Positions 40,453 to 48,608 of a DNA stretch of 64,000 nucleotides are shown here, piece by piece. Numbering within the stretch: the first letter of the stretch is position 1; every line of letters begins with the position of its first letter. The stretch spans positions 4,216,001 through 4,280,000 of the forward strand of contig NZ_JAMLFW010000001.1 in the NCBI RefSeq assembly GCF_024256385.1. The letters are read 5' to 3'. The notes beneath the pieces were generated by a model, which made no database searches, had not been told where the DNA came from, and saw only the letters and a list, made by a program, of their open reading frames with translations. Both the position numbers and the translations under genes were made by a program. The stretch is from Anatilimnocola floriformis (GTDB lineage: Bacteria > Planctomycetota > Planctomycetia > Pirellulales > Pirellulaceae).

Positions 40453-41346
40453 CTACTTACTCTGCTTAGCCAGCCAGTCTTGGTCTGCTTGCGACAAATT
40501 GGCGGCATCGAGTTCGACCGTCTTGCCATCCAGCTTCTTGAGCTTCACCTTGCCGCCGATCTGGCCAGCGAACGTGGCATCGACTGAGAACTTGCCATCG
40601 GCGCTGGTCCAAGTGCGGCTGGCTGGCGTTGAGGCAGTCGTCTCTGTGGGCGCTGGTGCCTTCGTGTGCATCTTCGCCCATAGTTCCTTCGCGGGAGCCA
40701 GGTCGAACGGTTCCAGCACGAACACCGTGTTGCGCCCGTCTTCGGTGTCATAGGTCTTCGTGCCGGTGACGCGGAAGACCTTCGTCGTCAGATCGACGCG
40801 GCCATCGGTGACCATACCCGCCGTGTCGATGCCTTTCACCCACACGACTTCATCAGGCAATCGGCGTGGCGCTGCCGTGCCCAGCGCGTTACCTCTCGCG
40901 ATGGTCGTGGCTGCGGTGTACCGCGCCACCGCGACGATGACTTGCTTGGCATCGACCACATCGACAGCCTTGCCGTCTTTGTACCTGCCGACTGCGCCGA
41001 CTTCGAGCTTGGTGAGTTCCGGCAGGCAGAGTTGCAGCGCGGCTTCGTCGCCAGCTTCCAAGGCAGCAAGCTGCTGGGTGATCTCTTCGACGGCCTTGGT
41101 GGCGTCGGCGATTGCCTCAGTCTTGGCTTCGGCAGTGGGAAACGAGATTGCCGTGTCGCTGATGTGCGTGCCCATCTGGCCGCGTTTCACCGCGCCGCGC
41201 TTCGACAGCGCCAGCCGCTTCTGGCGTGTGGCCAGTTCGGTCTTCGTGTAGGCAATTCGTTCGGTGCGGTTGGCTTCGCTGGTTTTCACCAGCGACTCAA
41301 TTGACGGCTCAGCGGCAACGACGGACAGCAAAACAAGCAGAAACAT
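40453..41346 (-). CDS. Exported SHD1-domain protein
   Basis: A 297-residue protein from ATG 41346 with GGGAAGAG upstream and a signal peptide (MFLLVLLSVVAAEP). The C-terminal ~52 residues (RTWTSADGKFSVDATFAG; KLKKLDGKTVELDAANLSQA) are an SHD1 (SLA1 homology 1) domain, frequent in exported planctomycete proteins, where it may bind protein ligands. The middle has a helical region (ADATKAVEEITQQLAALEAG) and a beta part. Probably cargo acquired from a host of the same phylum. Confidence 0.75.
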   Translation of the reverse strand: MFLLVLLSVVAAEPSIESLVKTSEANRTERIAYTKTELATRQKRLALSKRGAVKRGQMGTHISDTAISFPTAEAKTEAIADATKAVEEITQQLAALEAGDEAALQLCLPELTKLEVGAVGRYKDGKAVDVVDAKQVIVAVARYTAATTIARGNALGTAAPRRLPDEVVWVKGIDTAGMVTDGRVDLTTKVFRVTGTKTYDTEDGRNTVFVLEPFDLAPAKELWAKMHTKAPAPTETTASTPASRTWTSADGKFSVDATFAGQIGGKVKLKKLDGKTVELDAANLSQADQDWLAKQSK

Positions 41347-41550
41347 GACTCTTCCCCAGTTCGCGAATGGAAATGACGCGAGCCGAGTATCGCTCGATTG
41401 AGGGGGAGGAGTCAAGTTTGTCTACGTAGCGTTTTAGCCGACAGACAGCATAGCAGCGAATACGTCATACTACGTCTTAATAACCTATTCGCTGCGGGCC
41501 GCTAACCGCCATTGGCCCCTCGCCCCGAATTTCTTTGCGGGAGACGAGTC

Positions 41551-41775
41551 ATGCAGCAACCGAAAGTGAAAGCCGCTGTTTGCCCAAAATGCGGTTCTGA
41601 AGAAGTCGCAGTCTATGAACGCGACAAACAATTGGCTCAAGAGGGGGGCATCAAGCCCGTGCGACTGCCACAGAACGTGGGGCAGTGCGTTCCCTGCGGT
41701 ACCATGTTCACGTTTTGGGCTGACGAACCAGAGAAGCGGGCAGAGTTTGGAACCTGCAATGACGGATCGAATTAA
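41551..41775 (+). CDS. Zinc-ribbon protein
   Basis: A 74-residue protein (MQQPKVKAAVCPKCGSEEV) with CPKCG and CVPCG pairs, a complete four-Cys zinc ribbon; GGGAGA precedes ATG. Overlaps the next gene by 17 bases. Unknown role. Confidence 0.65.
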   Translation: MQQPKVKAAVCPKCGSEEVAVYERDKQLAQEGGIKPVRLPQNVGQCVPCGTMFTFWADEPEKRAEFGTCNDGSN

Positions 41776-42067
41776 CTTTGTCGTGAGTTTCGTCGGCGGA
41801 CCGCTGGACGCAACACAACTCTTCGCCACACAGGAAATTGAGTTTCCCATCTTCATTGGGCGACTGGTTGGCGGCAGTCCGACCCAGATGGCCATCTACG
41901 AATACGACGGCAATCAAGAAGGTGATCGCTGCGTGCAGCGAATCTATCTGTATGTCGAAACGCTGGGAATGGACGAGGGCGCAGAGTTCATCGCCGAACA
42001 CGGCAGGATTGGTGGCGAAGGACGAGCCAACCTGCGACGTCAGGTTTCTGCACCTGCCCAACCGTAA
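41759..42067 (+). CDS. Hypothetical protein
   Basis: A 102-residue protein (MTDRINFVVSFVGGPLDATQ) with beta-rich N-terminus and a short acidic helix (MDEGAEFIAEHG). The FVGGPLDA and YEYDG pattern is like small planctomycete hypothetical proteins. Co-translated with the zinc-ribbon gene upstream. Confidence 0.6.
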   Translation: MTDRINFVVSFVGGPLDATQLFATQEIEFPIFIGRLVGGSPTQMAIYEYDGNQEGDRCVQRIYLYVETLGMDEGAEFIAEHGRIGGEGRANLRRQVSAPAQP

Positions 42068-42231
42068 TTGCGTTCCTGCAGGCAACCTCTGTCCTGTGTA
42101 AAGTTAAGCGCTGCGGCACAGCGGCGCAGCAACTGCACGAGGGGAAAGCAATATGGATGACTTGCACGTATTACTTTAAGGTAGCTTCCAGCCAGTCTCG
42201 GCCCAAGAGCAGCCAGCGGATCGGAACACGA

Positions 42232-42771
42232 ATGTCTGTCGAAGGCAACGATGTACTCGTCATCGACGATAACTCGGACTCTGCGCACGTGCTTGCGCTG
42301 TTACTTCGGAGCTGGGGCTATAGGGCGAGAATCGCTTACTCGGCACTAGAGGGCTTAGACGCAGCGAAATCGAGCAAGCCCAAGTGCATCGTGTCCGATA
42401 TTGGAATGCCGGGAATGACCGGCTACGATCTAGCGAGATTGATCCGCCAAGACGATCAATTGCGTGACGTACCGTTGATTGCATTCACGGCCTACTCAGA
42501 ACCGCACGAAGCCCTCAAGGCGGGGTTCGATAGCCATCTCGTTAAAACAACGGACCCTCTACTTATTAAAGACTTACTTGCGAAAATAGTAACAATGGAC
42601 AAGCGACTTGACCAATCGGAAGATCTGATAAAGAAACAAGGGGAAGTAATCGCGGAAGCGAGGGACGTCATGAGAGAGGTCCATAAGGACGTCAAGGAAA
42701 TCAAGGAAGAGTTGAAAGAAGTCAAGGAAGATGTTGGCCAAATTAAGAAAGAGATCAAGGAGAAGAGCTAG
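42232..42771 (+). CDS. Orphan response regulator: receiver plus coiled coil
   Basis: A 179-residue protein (ATG 42232; an in-frame ATG at 42157 would add 25 residues). The receiver domain is complete: acidic pocket VLVIDDNSD, phospho-Asp in CIVSDIGMPGMTG, switch Thr in IAFTAYSEP and Lys in SHLVKTTDP. Instead of a DNA-binding output it has a ~50-residue charged coiled coil (VKEIKEELKEVKEDVGQIKK). It may oligomerise or bind a partner when phosphorylated. No histidine kinase gene is nearby, so it would have to tap a host kinase. Confidence 0.88.
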   Translation: MSVEGNDVLVIDDNSDSAHVLALLLRSWGYRARIAYSALEGLDAAKSSKPKCIVSDIGMPGMTGYDLARLIRQDDQLRDVPLIAFTAYSEPHEALKAGFDSHLVKTTDPLLIKDLLAKIVTMDKRLDQSEDLIKKQGEVIAEARDVMREVHKDVKEIKEELKEVKEDVGQIKKEIKEKS

Positions 42772-43000
42772 TTGCTCCCACGCTCTTGGCGGTCTGTAGA
42801 TCAGCGATTCGCGTGAAGGTGTAGCCTTCAATCGCAGACCGACCGTCTTCAACTCCCATCACGCCCGAAGAGCCAGCGAGGTCACTGGTCCACCACCATA
42901 CCCCAGCGCGAAGCGTTCGGCCCTTCGCCCCCTTGACGACTTCCTGAGGAGGGTGGATGACGCTGCCACATTTCGAGCATAAGCATGAATCAGGTGTCAC
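42755..43000 (-). CDS. Zinc-ribbon protein, paralogue B
   Basis: An 81-residue protein, GTG start with AGGAAG 6 bases upstream. CLCSKCG zinc-binding turn, then EVVKGAKGRTLRAGVWWWTS and GYTFTRIADLQ, closely matching the protein at 39447-39662. Tail-to-tail with the response regulator, 17 bases overlapping. Confidence 0.7.
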   Translation of the reverse strand: MTPDSCLCSKCGSVIHPPQEVVKGAKGRTLRAGVWWWTSDLAGSSGVMGVEDGRSAIEGYTFTRIADLQTAKSVGATSSSP

Positions 43001-43218
43001 GGCTGACTTCCTTGGCTTTGGGGAGCATGGCTGGGGAAAGCGTGTTCCGGCAATTCTATTTTTGACGCCCAGCTGCGAGCAAGTCCCGGCAAGCGGCTGA
43101 TTTTTTCAGCGACGGTTTCATGGCGTGATTGTTGCTATCGAACGCCAGTACCCTCCATTCCGGCAGGCTTTGGGGTGATTCTGCTTGCCTGCCGAGCACG
43201 TTGATTATTCCTTAACCA

Positions 43219-43596
43219 ATGGCTCACATTCTCCTGGTCGAAGACTCTGAAGAGTTTCGTACACCCCTGGCAAAGCTGCTTTCGAAAGCCGGTCACCGAG
43301 TCACCGAGGCTCCCGACGGTCGCGCAGCACTTGCCCACGTTCTTGCAGAAACCCCTGACCTAATCATCACCGACGTGCAGATGCCAGAAATGGACGGGCC
43401 ATCGCTTTTGGAAGTGATCCGGTCATATCTACGGCTCTTCTCAATTCCAGTCGTAGTGTTGACCGGCATCGAGGAAGGCGCTCTGATTGAGCGGGCAAGA
43501 GCGCAGAAGGTGAACTCGTTCATGGTCAAAGGCAGGGCGACGATAGATGACATCTTAGAAGCCGTGAAGCAAGCGCTGATAACGCTTCCAAATTAG
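43219..43596 (+). CDS. Orphan single-domain response regulator
   Basis: A 125-residue stand-alone receiver: HILLVEDSEEFR (acidic pocket), LIITDVQMPEMDG (phospho-Asp), VVLTGIEEG (Thr) and SFMVKGRAT (Lys). All functional residues are present. Like CheY-type or Spo0F-type proteins it must act by protein contact. Sequence differs enough from the receiver at 42232 to be an older paralogue or independent gain. Confidence 0.9.
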   Translation: MAHILLVEDSEEFRTPLAKLLSKAGHRVTEAPDGRAALAHVLAETPDLIITDVQMPEMDGPSLLEVIRSYLRLFSIPVVVLTGIEEGALIERARAQKVNSFMVKGRATIDDILEAVKQALITLPN

Positions 43597-43645
43597 CAAC
43601 CTTCCTCAACGCACGATGGTCAGCGAGAGGGGATGGGAAAGAGCG

Positions 43646-43885
43646 ATGAGCGGATCGGAAAGTACCTGGCGCTTCGTTTGGCGTACCTTGTACTGCGAAA
43701 TTGCGCAGTTGGAATTGTTCGACACCAGTTCGAATCGGCAAGTCGCCTTCATAACGCGCGAAGAACATTGTTACCGTTGGACTCGAACGACGAGCGTAAT
43801 TGTTCACGGTGCGCCGCCAGCGGCAGGGGAAGAATCTACTCTGCTGCGAGCGAAAATTGCCATTTTAAACGGAATACCTGACTAG
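43646..43885 (+). CDS. Hypothetical protein
   Basis: A 79-residue protein (MSGSESTWRFVWRTLYCEIA) with mixed composition; 50 bases after the single-domain receiver, same strand. Unknown. Confidence 0.45.
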   Translation: MSGSESTWRFVWRTLYCEIAQLELFDTSSNRQVAFITREEHCYRWTRTTSVIVHGAPPAAGEESTLLRAKIAILNGIPD

Positions 43886-44032
43886 CCACGACGACCTGTC
43901 CACGCCGCGCATGAAAAAGCCTAGCGCGAGGAATGCCTGATGGAACAGCGGAACTTGCCGCCATCTGGACACGAACGACAGTTAGTCAGAGGCAGAGTGC
44001 GTACGATGTAGGTAGACGAAAGTGAGGTCTAT

Positions 44033-44218
44033 ATGCCCCGACCTGAACGCGAGCGGGAATTGCAGCTATCTCTGGTTTATGATCGCTATTTACTGATTCA
44101 TGAGTATCGCGCCGCGATGCACCTATACGGTGATCCCGCTGATTCGGAAAACGAATCGGAAGAAGCGATGATTCAAGCAATCGCAAATCGGAAGAAACCA
44201 AAGATGCCGCCGAAGTAA
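44033..44218 (+). CDS. Hypothetical small protein
   Basis: A 61-residue protein (MPRPERERELQLSLVYDRYL), charged, with GAGGT upstream. Unknown. Confidence 0.5.
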   Translation: MPRPERERELQLSLVYDRYLLIHEYRAAMHLYGDPADSENESEEAMIQAIANRKKPKMPPK

Positions 44219-44298
44219 AAAACCGTGCCCACTGACACCTATCGTCAGTGTGGCGCGGATTCTGTTGCCCTGCGGCTGGCGTGCAATACAATCAAACC

Positions 44299-44655
44299 AT
44301 GAAACGCGAATCCCGCGCGCCGCTGATCGTCGCTATCATCGCGCTGGCTCTGCCGGTGCTGTACGTGGCGAGTTATTGCGCAATGGTCACGCCAGCGTCC
44401 GTGACGGTCAGCAGCGCAGGAACCTATGTAGTTAACAACTACAGGTTCGGCGAAGATCGGGCACAGCGATTCTTCTGGCCTTTAGAACAGATCGACAGAA
44501 CGCTGAGACCCCGCGCGTGGCTGCAAGATGATTCGTGGAACACTGAACACTTCCGCGCTGCCGGGCGCGTCGGGCGAGGATCGACAGAAGCGGTAACAGG
44601 TGTCATAACTTCGTCCACGGTGGCCAAGAGTTTTTTGCTTGGGACATATGTATAG
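44299..44655 (+). CDS. Small membrane-anchored protein, host-type family
   Basis: A 118-residue protein (MKRESRAPLIVAIIALALPV) with one N-terminal transmembrane helix; the outer part has FGEDRAQRFFWPLEQIDRTL, a pattern I associate with a small planctomycete hypothetical family. Probably cargo derived from a related host genome. Its 3' end overlaps the opposite-strand fragment at 44603. Confidence 0.6.
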   Translation: MKRESRAPLIVAIIALALPVLYVASYCAMVTPASVTVSSAGTYVVNNYRFGEDRAQRFFWPLEQIDRTLRPRAWLQDDSWNTEHFRAAGRVGRGSTEAVTGVITSSTVAKSFLLGTYV

Positions 44656-44821
44656 TTAGCTGCTTGGCAACGCCTGCGAACATAGTGGGTGGAAGCGGAG
44701 CGTGAGCGTAGATGTTATGGAAGATGTCGAGCTGTGATTTTCCAACCTTGACGCGTGACCAAGCCATACCGTTGGAATCGCAAAACTGCTCAAAGAGTTT
44801 TTCGGACGTTGTCTGGCTCAT
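44603..44821 (-). pseudogene. Possible gene fragment
   Basis: A 72-residue frame (MSQTTSEKLFEQFCDSNGMA). The first ~25 residues look like the N-terminus of longer planctomycete mobile-element proteins that begin SEKLFEQF(C)..G, but the expected continuation is missing. Likely truncated or degraded; could also be a short real gene. Confidence 0.35.
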
Positions 44822-44918
44822 TGGCGAATTGTAGCCGCTCGAATGCTTCTGCGCACGAATAAGCCCAGCGCGGGGCAAACTCGCTGGGCTGGTACATTAG
44901 CTGACTAAGACCTGAACG

Positions 44919-45224
44919 CTACTTAGATTCCTTTGCGGCTTCCGCCGCGCCGACAGCGAAAGCGACAACATAGCCGTCGTCTAGCCGGTCAAGCGAAATG
45001 CCCTGGTCGTTCCAGAAGCTTTGCCAGCCGAGCATGTCGCCGCGCACCAGCGTGAGAAGCCGCTGACCAGCCAGGACGTCGCTTACCGGATGCGTCAGTT
45101 TCTCCTTGAGGTCAGGTTCCAGGTCGAGTCCGCTAACATTCCCTGCGAAGCGAGTGCGCTCTTCTGGGGTGGCGGTATTGGTGAACCATGCTTTGCCGTC
45201 TCTGTGGCCTTGTTCGTTGCTCAT
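44919..45224 (-). CDS. Hypothetical protein
   Basis: A 101-residue soluble, acidic protein (MSNEQGHRDGKAWFTNTATP) with GGAG 13 bases before its ATG. Segments LKEKLTHPVSDVLAGQRLLT and GWQSFWNDQGISLDRLDDGY. Unknown. Confidence 0.55.
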   Translation of the reverse strand: MSNEQGHRDGKAWFTNTATPEERTRFAGNVSGLDLEPDLKEKLTHPVSDVLAGQRLLTLVRGDMLGWQSFWNDQGISLDRLDDGYVVAFAVGAAEAAKESK

Positions 45225-45279
45225 TCGCTTTTTCTCCAGCAACTTCTGAAAAGCTAGTATCGTCCGCGATCGCGCCAAA

Positions 45280-45627
45280 TCAGGAACCTCGCTCAACACC
45301 GGCAACTTCGTTCATTACCGTTCTGAGTTCACCGACCGTAGACAATAGACTTCGACGATTTCGCTCGTTGGCCGTCACGAGACGGCTGAAAATTTCTCGG
45401 CGAACAACAGCCGTGAGCTTACCGCACATCGAGTTCCACAATACGAAAAAGAAGCAGCCCCACAAGCCGCCAGCTTCACGAACCGCGACTGATTCGTTTG
45501 CTGGAAGCGTGTAAAGGTATTCTAAGTATTCGTGCTCAGTTACCGCCGATGGCTCACTGAACTTTCGTGCGAGTCGGTCGCGATAAGCAGTTTTTCTGAG
45601 TTGCGCGTTGCGGCGATTCTTAATCAC
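45280..45627 (-). CDS. Hypothetical protein
   Basis: A 115-residue protein from GTG 45627 (VIKNRRNAQLRKTAYRDRLA): basic N-terminus, a hydrophobic patch (GGLWGCFFFVLWNSMCG) and helical C-terminus. Unknown; downstream of DUF2958 gene, same strand. Confidence 0.45.
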   Translation of the reverse strand: MIKNRRNAQLRKTAYRDRLARKFSEPSAVTEHEYLEYLYTLPANESVAVREAGGLWGCFFFVLWNSMCGKLTAVVRREIFSRLVTANERNRRSLLSTVGELRTVMNEVAGVERGS

Positions 45628-45664
45628 TTGCTGACTCCGTTCGTAGGATGTTTGCGAAAATGGA

Positions 45665-46033
45665 CTAGCTGGCCTTACTGCGTTTGATGCACTGAGTCAG
45701 CGGTCTAGCGCTGAAAGAAGTACTTCGCTCGAACCCTAGCGACCCGTCGAAGTCTGTGAACTTCAGCAGTTCGTCAATCGGGACTGGGCCGTATTCGACT
45801 TCGATATGGTCCACCACGCCAAACAGCAGTCGAGACTTCGGATCGTATGATGTGACCCACATCGTCCATGAGCCGATGGCCAGGAACAATTTCGCGAATA
45901 CCATCGGGTCATTTGGGTTGGCGACAGCGTCGGGAAGTGGCAAGACCTTGAGAAGTTCGGTGGTGAGAAGTTCCATCCCCTTTCCATTCCGTGCGCGGAA
46001 CTGCGATGACTTTGGCGTTTGCTTTTTAGGCAT
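45665..46033 (-). CDS. DUF2958 protein
   Basis: A 122-residue protein (MPKKQTPKSSQFRARNGKGM) with GGAG 8 bases upstream. It shows the DUF2958 pattern: ELLKVLPLPDAVANPNDPMV, SWTMWVTSYDPKSRLLFGVV, VEYGPVPIDELLKF and SFSARPLTQCI. DUF2958 genes are typical cargo of plasmids, conjugative elements and phages; biochemical role unknown. Confidence 0.75.
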   Translation of the reverse strand: MPKKQTPKSSQFRARNGKGMELLTTELLKVLPLPDAVANPNDPMVFAKLFLAIGSWTMWVTSYDPKSRLLFGVVDHIEVEYGPVPIDELLKFTDFDGSLGFERSTSFSARPLTQCIKRSKAS

Positions 46034-46385
46034 AGTGAGCACTCCGTTGAAGTAGTTTGTGGCTGCTGAAATGAAGGTCGGCTCGCCAAATCGCAGAACT
46101 TTTCGATCACGGCAGCCGCATTCAAAATCCCGAGGCCCGCAACGACAATGCAAATGCGACAGACAATTCTCTCCTGGCGCTGATATTTGGCCTAAAGTCG
46201 GTCCCTGGCACCCCAAGGAATGAGGGCTAAAATCGCATGTTAGCGAGAAGCGAGATGCCATCTATCTTGCGTGGAATACCCCCTAAGCTATTTTCTGTAA
46301 CCCCACCGCTATTGCCCGAATCGTTCATAACTGAACGATCTCAAATAGCAGTCAACAGATGAGAGCGGGATTCAACCCGCGCACG

Positions 46386-46413
46386 AAAAAGCCCCGCCAG
46401 TGACTGACGGGGC
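46386..46413 (-). terminator. Terminator expected to end the episomal integrase transcript
   Basis: On the minus strand GCCCCG / CGGGGC arms with further pairing (GTCAG-TCA-CTGGC, one mismatch) are followed by TTTTT. It lies 32 bases past the TGA at 46446, just where the integrase mRNA would end in the excised phage circle. Confidence 0.75.
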
Positions 46414-46445
46414 ATGGTGATTCTCGATGGACTGGTGACGCGGCA

Positions 46446-46652
46446 TCAGTCGTCCAATTGTTCGAGCAATTTCTTCATCAGCGCCTTCTTTTCTTTCCGG
46501 CTGAGTCCGGCCACCAGAGACTCAACTTCCATTTTCGGCACTGGCGTTTTCACTGTCATGTCTTGAAAATCTGCGTTTTTTACGGCATTTTCGGCACTAG
46601 GCTGCGGGTTCTCAGTCCGGTAACAGGGGTTCGAATCCCCTTGGGGGTACTC
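46446..46652 (-). pseudogene. Displaced 3' end of the integrase gene
   Basis: Reading leftwards from the attR core, EYPQGDSNPCYRTENP continues in the same frame as the integrase at attL and goes on QPSAENAVKNADFQDMTV and KMEVESLVAGLSRKEKKALM to a TGA at 46446 (53 codons outside the core). It has no ribosome binding site of its own at the core. After excision it would be rejoined to the integrase body at 12349-13770. Confidence 0.8.
46605..46652 (+). repeat. attR core (48-bp direct repeat with attL)
   Basis: Perfect copy of 12349-12396, i.e. the anticodon-stem-to-3' end of tRNA-Glu plus CTC. The 5' half of the tRNA is missing here, so it is not a functional tRNA gene. Confidence 0.95.
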
Positions 46653-46700
46653 AGTTGCACAGCGTCGCATCTCGACGGTAAGCGTTGCAGCAACAAGCCA

Positions 46701-46735
46701 TTACGGCCAGCGGGTTCACCGCTGGCCGTTTTTGT
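46701..46735 (+). terminator. Original tRNA-Glu terminator, displaced to attR
   Basis: Hairpin CGGCCAGCGG / CCGCTGGCCG, loop GTTCA, then TTTTTGTTT. Identical over 31 bases to 12446-12476 but with a better T run, as expected for the host's original copy. Confidence 0.8.
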
Positions 46736-46767
46736 TTCATGGCATTCCGCAACCGCGGGTGGACCAG

Positions 46768-47997
46768 TCAAAACACTGGGGAATCATCCTTTTCCCGCTT
46801 CAACCACATTTCGTACTCGGGCGATTTGACGAACTCGGCATAGTCGGGGTTAGTCTCAATGTCGACAATCTGCAATTGAAACCGCTCCTCGTATTCCGCT
46901 AAGTAGTCACACACCGCAACAAAGTCCTGTTGCTTCAAAAGGATTGAAATCACTTGCCAATAGGCCTGCCTAGCTACCGCTGGAGCTTGGATGGCCAGTT
47001 TCGCGACCGCGAGCGCTTCGTCGGCTTTCCCTTCCTCTAGCAGCACGACGCTACGAATTGCGTTGAGATACGGGTCGCCACCGACAAACTCATCGAGGTC
47101 GTCAATGCTCTTGTAAACGGCCGCGTAGTTCTTCTCTTTCAGCAGCAACGGCTGGCTCGCAATATCGAGAGTGATATCGCTCGGATAGGTCGCCTTCAGC
47201 GTATCGAGCGCTTTCCGCGATTCCGCCAACTCACCGGCCTGCGCAGCCGCAATCATCCGTAGCAGCAAGTAGTACCGCTCTTTTTGCTTGAAAGCCGGGA
47301 CGGTCGCGATGACGTCCAACACGGCACGATGATTACCGCTGCGAAGGTGCTCCTCGATAATAGCGCCGGTCGCTAACTCATCGAAGGCGTCCAGTTTTAC
47401 GGTCCAGTTCGGCCCGTGCCTCCGGTGCCAATCGGCAATTCTCTCTTTCGCGGCCCGGCGAATCGTGGCGGACAACGTTTCGCTAAGGATCCAGTGAAAA
47501 ACCTCATCAACGGCGATGGTTCCGCTGGCGTCCTTTCGGAAACGCAGTTCGAGATAGTCCAGGTCTTCTGCCCGCTGGACGCGATACATCGCGAAGCAGA
47601 CATTCTGTCGGCGATTCACCCGTAGCAGTTGGAAGAAGCCACCCCGTTCGATGTTGGGCACTACAGTTTTACCTAGGCAGAAGAAGCCATTCGGTACCGA
47701 ATCCAGGTCATTCTCGAGTTCTGTTTCAGCATCCAACTCGCCGGTCTTCAGGTTTTTGTGCGCCCTCTTGATGATGGCTGGATAGTCAACCCATTTGTCC
47801 ATCAAATCCGCATCTTTAGCAGCCGCGGCAGACTCAATTTCAACGGCCACATCGTAAAACTCTCCGGCGGTGATCGGCTCGCCGAGTTCGCGTTTTTGTT
47901 TCGCTGCGGGGATGCCGGCGGGACTCGGCGCGCTGCAGCCGATGATGGCAAGTAGCAATAAGAGATAAATCATGCGCGACAGCATGAGTCCTGACAT
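46768..47997 (-). CDS. Lipoprotein with helical (TPR-like) repeats
   Basis: A 409-residue host protein. ATG 47997 has AGGA 8 bases upstream. Lipoprotein signal MIYLLLLLAIIGCSA. The first half (FYDVAVEIESAAAAKDADLM; FLGK-type FFCLGKTVVPNIERG) is unrecognised; the second half has paired helices like tetratricopeptide repeats (IAAAQAGELAESRKALDTLK; VLLEEGKADEALAVAKLAI). Envelope scaffold function is likely; specific role unknown. Confidence 0.75.
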   Translation of the reverse strand: MSGLMLSRMIYLLLLLAIIGCSAPSPAGIPAAKQKRELGEPITAGEFYDVAVEIESAAAAKDADLMDKWVDYPAIIKRAHKNLKTGELDAETELENDLDSVPNGFFCLGKTVVPNIERGGFFQLLRVNRRQNVCFAMYRVQRAEDLDYLELRFRKDASGTIAVDEVFHWILSETLSATIRRAAKERIADWHRRHGPNWTVKLDAFDELATGAIIEEHLRSGNHRAVLDVIATVPAFKQKERYYLLLRMIAAAQAGELAESRKALDTLKATYPSDITLDIASQPLLLKEKNYAAVYKSIDDLDEFVGGDPYLNAIRSVVLLEEGKADEALAVAKLAIQAPAVARQAYWQVISILLKQQDFVAVCDYLAEYEERFQLQIVDIETNPDYAEFVKSPEYEMWLKREKDDSPVF

Positions 47998-48125
47998 GAA
48001 CAAATTCCTATGCGAGAATGCCGACGCCTACTCTTCGAGCAAAGTCATCTTAGTAAGGGTGGCTGTTGATTGCAGCCGGAACAAAGACACGGGCGCGAAT
48101 TAGTCCGACGCGAAGGTCAATTACC

Positions 48126-48608
48126 ATGTCAGAGAGCGAGCTTTCCACAACCATCGCCGCCGGTTTCGGCCATTACTTTCACGACTTTGCGCGTCGTGTG
48201 CGCACGATGGCCAGCAACCTTACGGACGATCAGTTCTGGGCAAAACCGTATCCGTATGGGAACAGTTTTGGCAACATAGTTTTGCACTTGATCGGAAATT
48301 TGAGTTACTACATAGGTACGCAGATCGAACACACCGGCTATGTGCGCGACCGCGATAGCGAGTTTGCCATTGTCCAGCAGGGGCGGAAGAAAGACGAGAT
48401 ACTGGCGGAACTCGACGAAACCGTTGCGATGGTCATTCGCTCGCTCGGCAATCAGGCCGATAACGACTGGTCACGCCAGTACGTTGCACAAGGTGTAGAC
48501 GATGTGCCCGACCGCTTCAGCATCTACCTACGCTGCTGCGTTCACTTTCATCATCACATTGGGCAGATGACGTATTTGATGAAGGAATGGGCTCACCGGG
48601 CGACGTAG
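48126..48608 (+). CDS. DinB / DUF664-like family protein
   Basis: A 160-residue four-helix-bundle protein (MSESELSTTIAAGFGHYFHD). Metal-binding His residues are visible in IVLHLIGNLSYY and in VHFHHHIGQMTYLM, the classic DinB spacing. Members are metal-dependent thiol transferases or of unknown function. Stands alone. Confidence 0.85.
   Translation: MSESELSTTIAAGFGHYFHDFARRVRTMASNLTDDQFWAKPYPYGNSFGNIVLHLIGNLSYYIGTQIEHTGYVRDRDSEFAIVQQGRKKDEILAELDETVAMVIRSLGNQADNDWSRQYVAQGVDDVPDRFSIYLRCCVHFHHHIGQMTYLMKEWAHRAT

Larger units (their letters stand above)
12349..46652. mobile_element. Complete siphovirus-type prophage integrated in tRNA-Glu
   Basis: About 34.3 kb bounded by 48-bp attL and attR. It carries integrase and excisionase next to attL, a lysis-like cassette, P27-type small terminase, large terminase, HK97-type portal, protease and capsid, head-tail connectors, tail tube, frameshifted tail chaperone, tape measure and distal tail genes. 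Every head and tail gene I can recognise is full length, so it looks intact. No replication proteins or classical repressor are recognisable. Packaging type is likely cos, because an HNH endonuclease and a P27-family small terminase are present (inference). Confidence 0.93.

Noticed and set aside
42232-43596. A complete two-component system
   Set aside because: No histidine kinase or DNA-binding output domain in the prophage, so only orphan receivers are claimed.
46605-46652. Second tRNA-Glu gene at attR
   Set aside because: Only the 3' part is present; the acceptor 5' strand and D-arm are replaced by phage sequence, so it cannot fold as a tRNA.
12349-46652. Gene transfer agent or genomic island rather than a phage
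   Set aside because: att sites, integrase, excisionase and a complete terminase-to-tail module fit a temperate phage.
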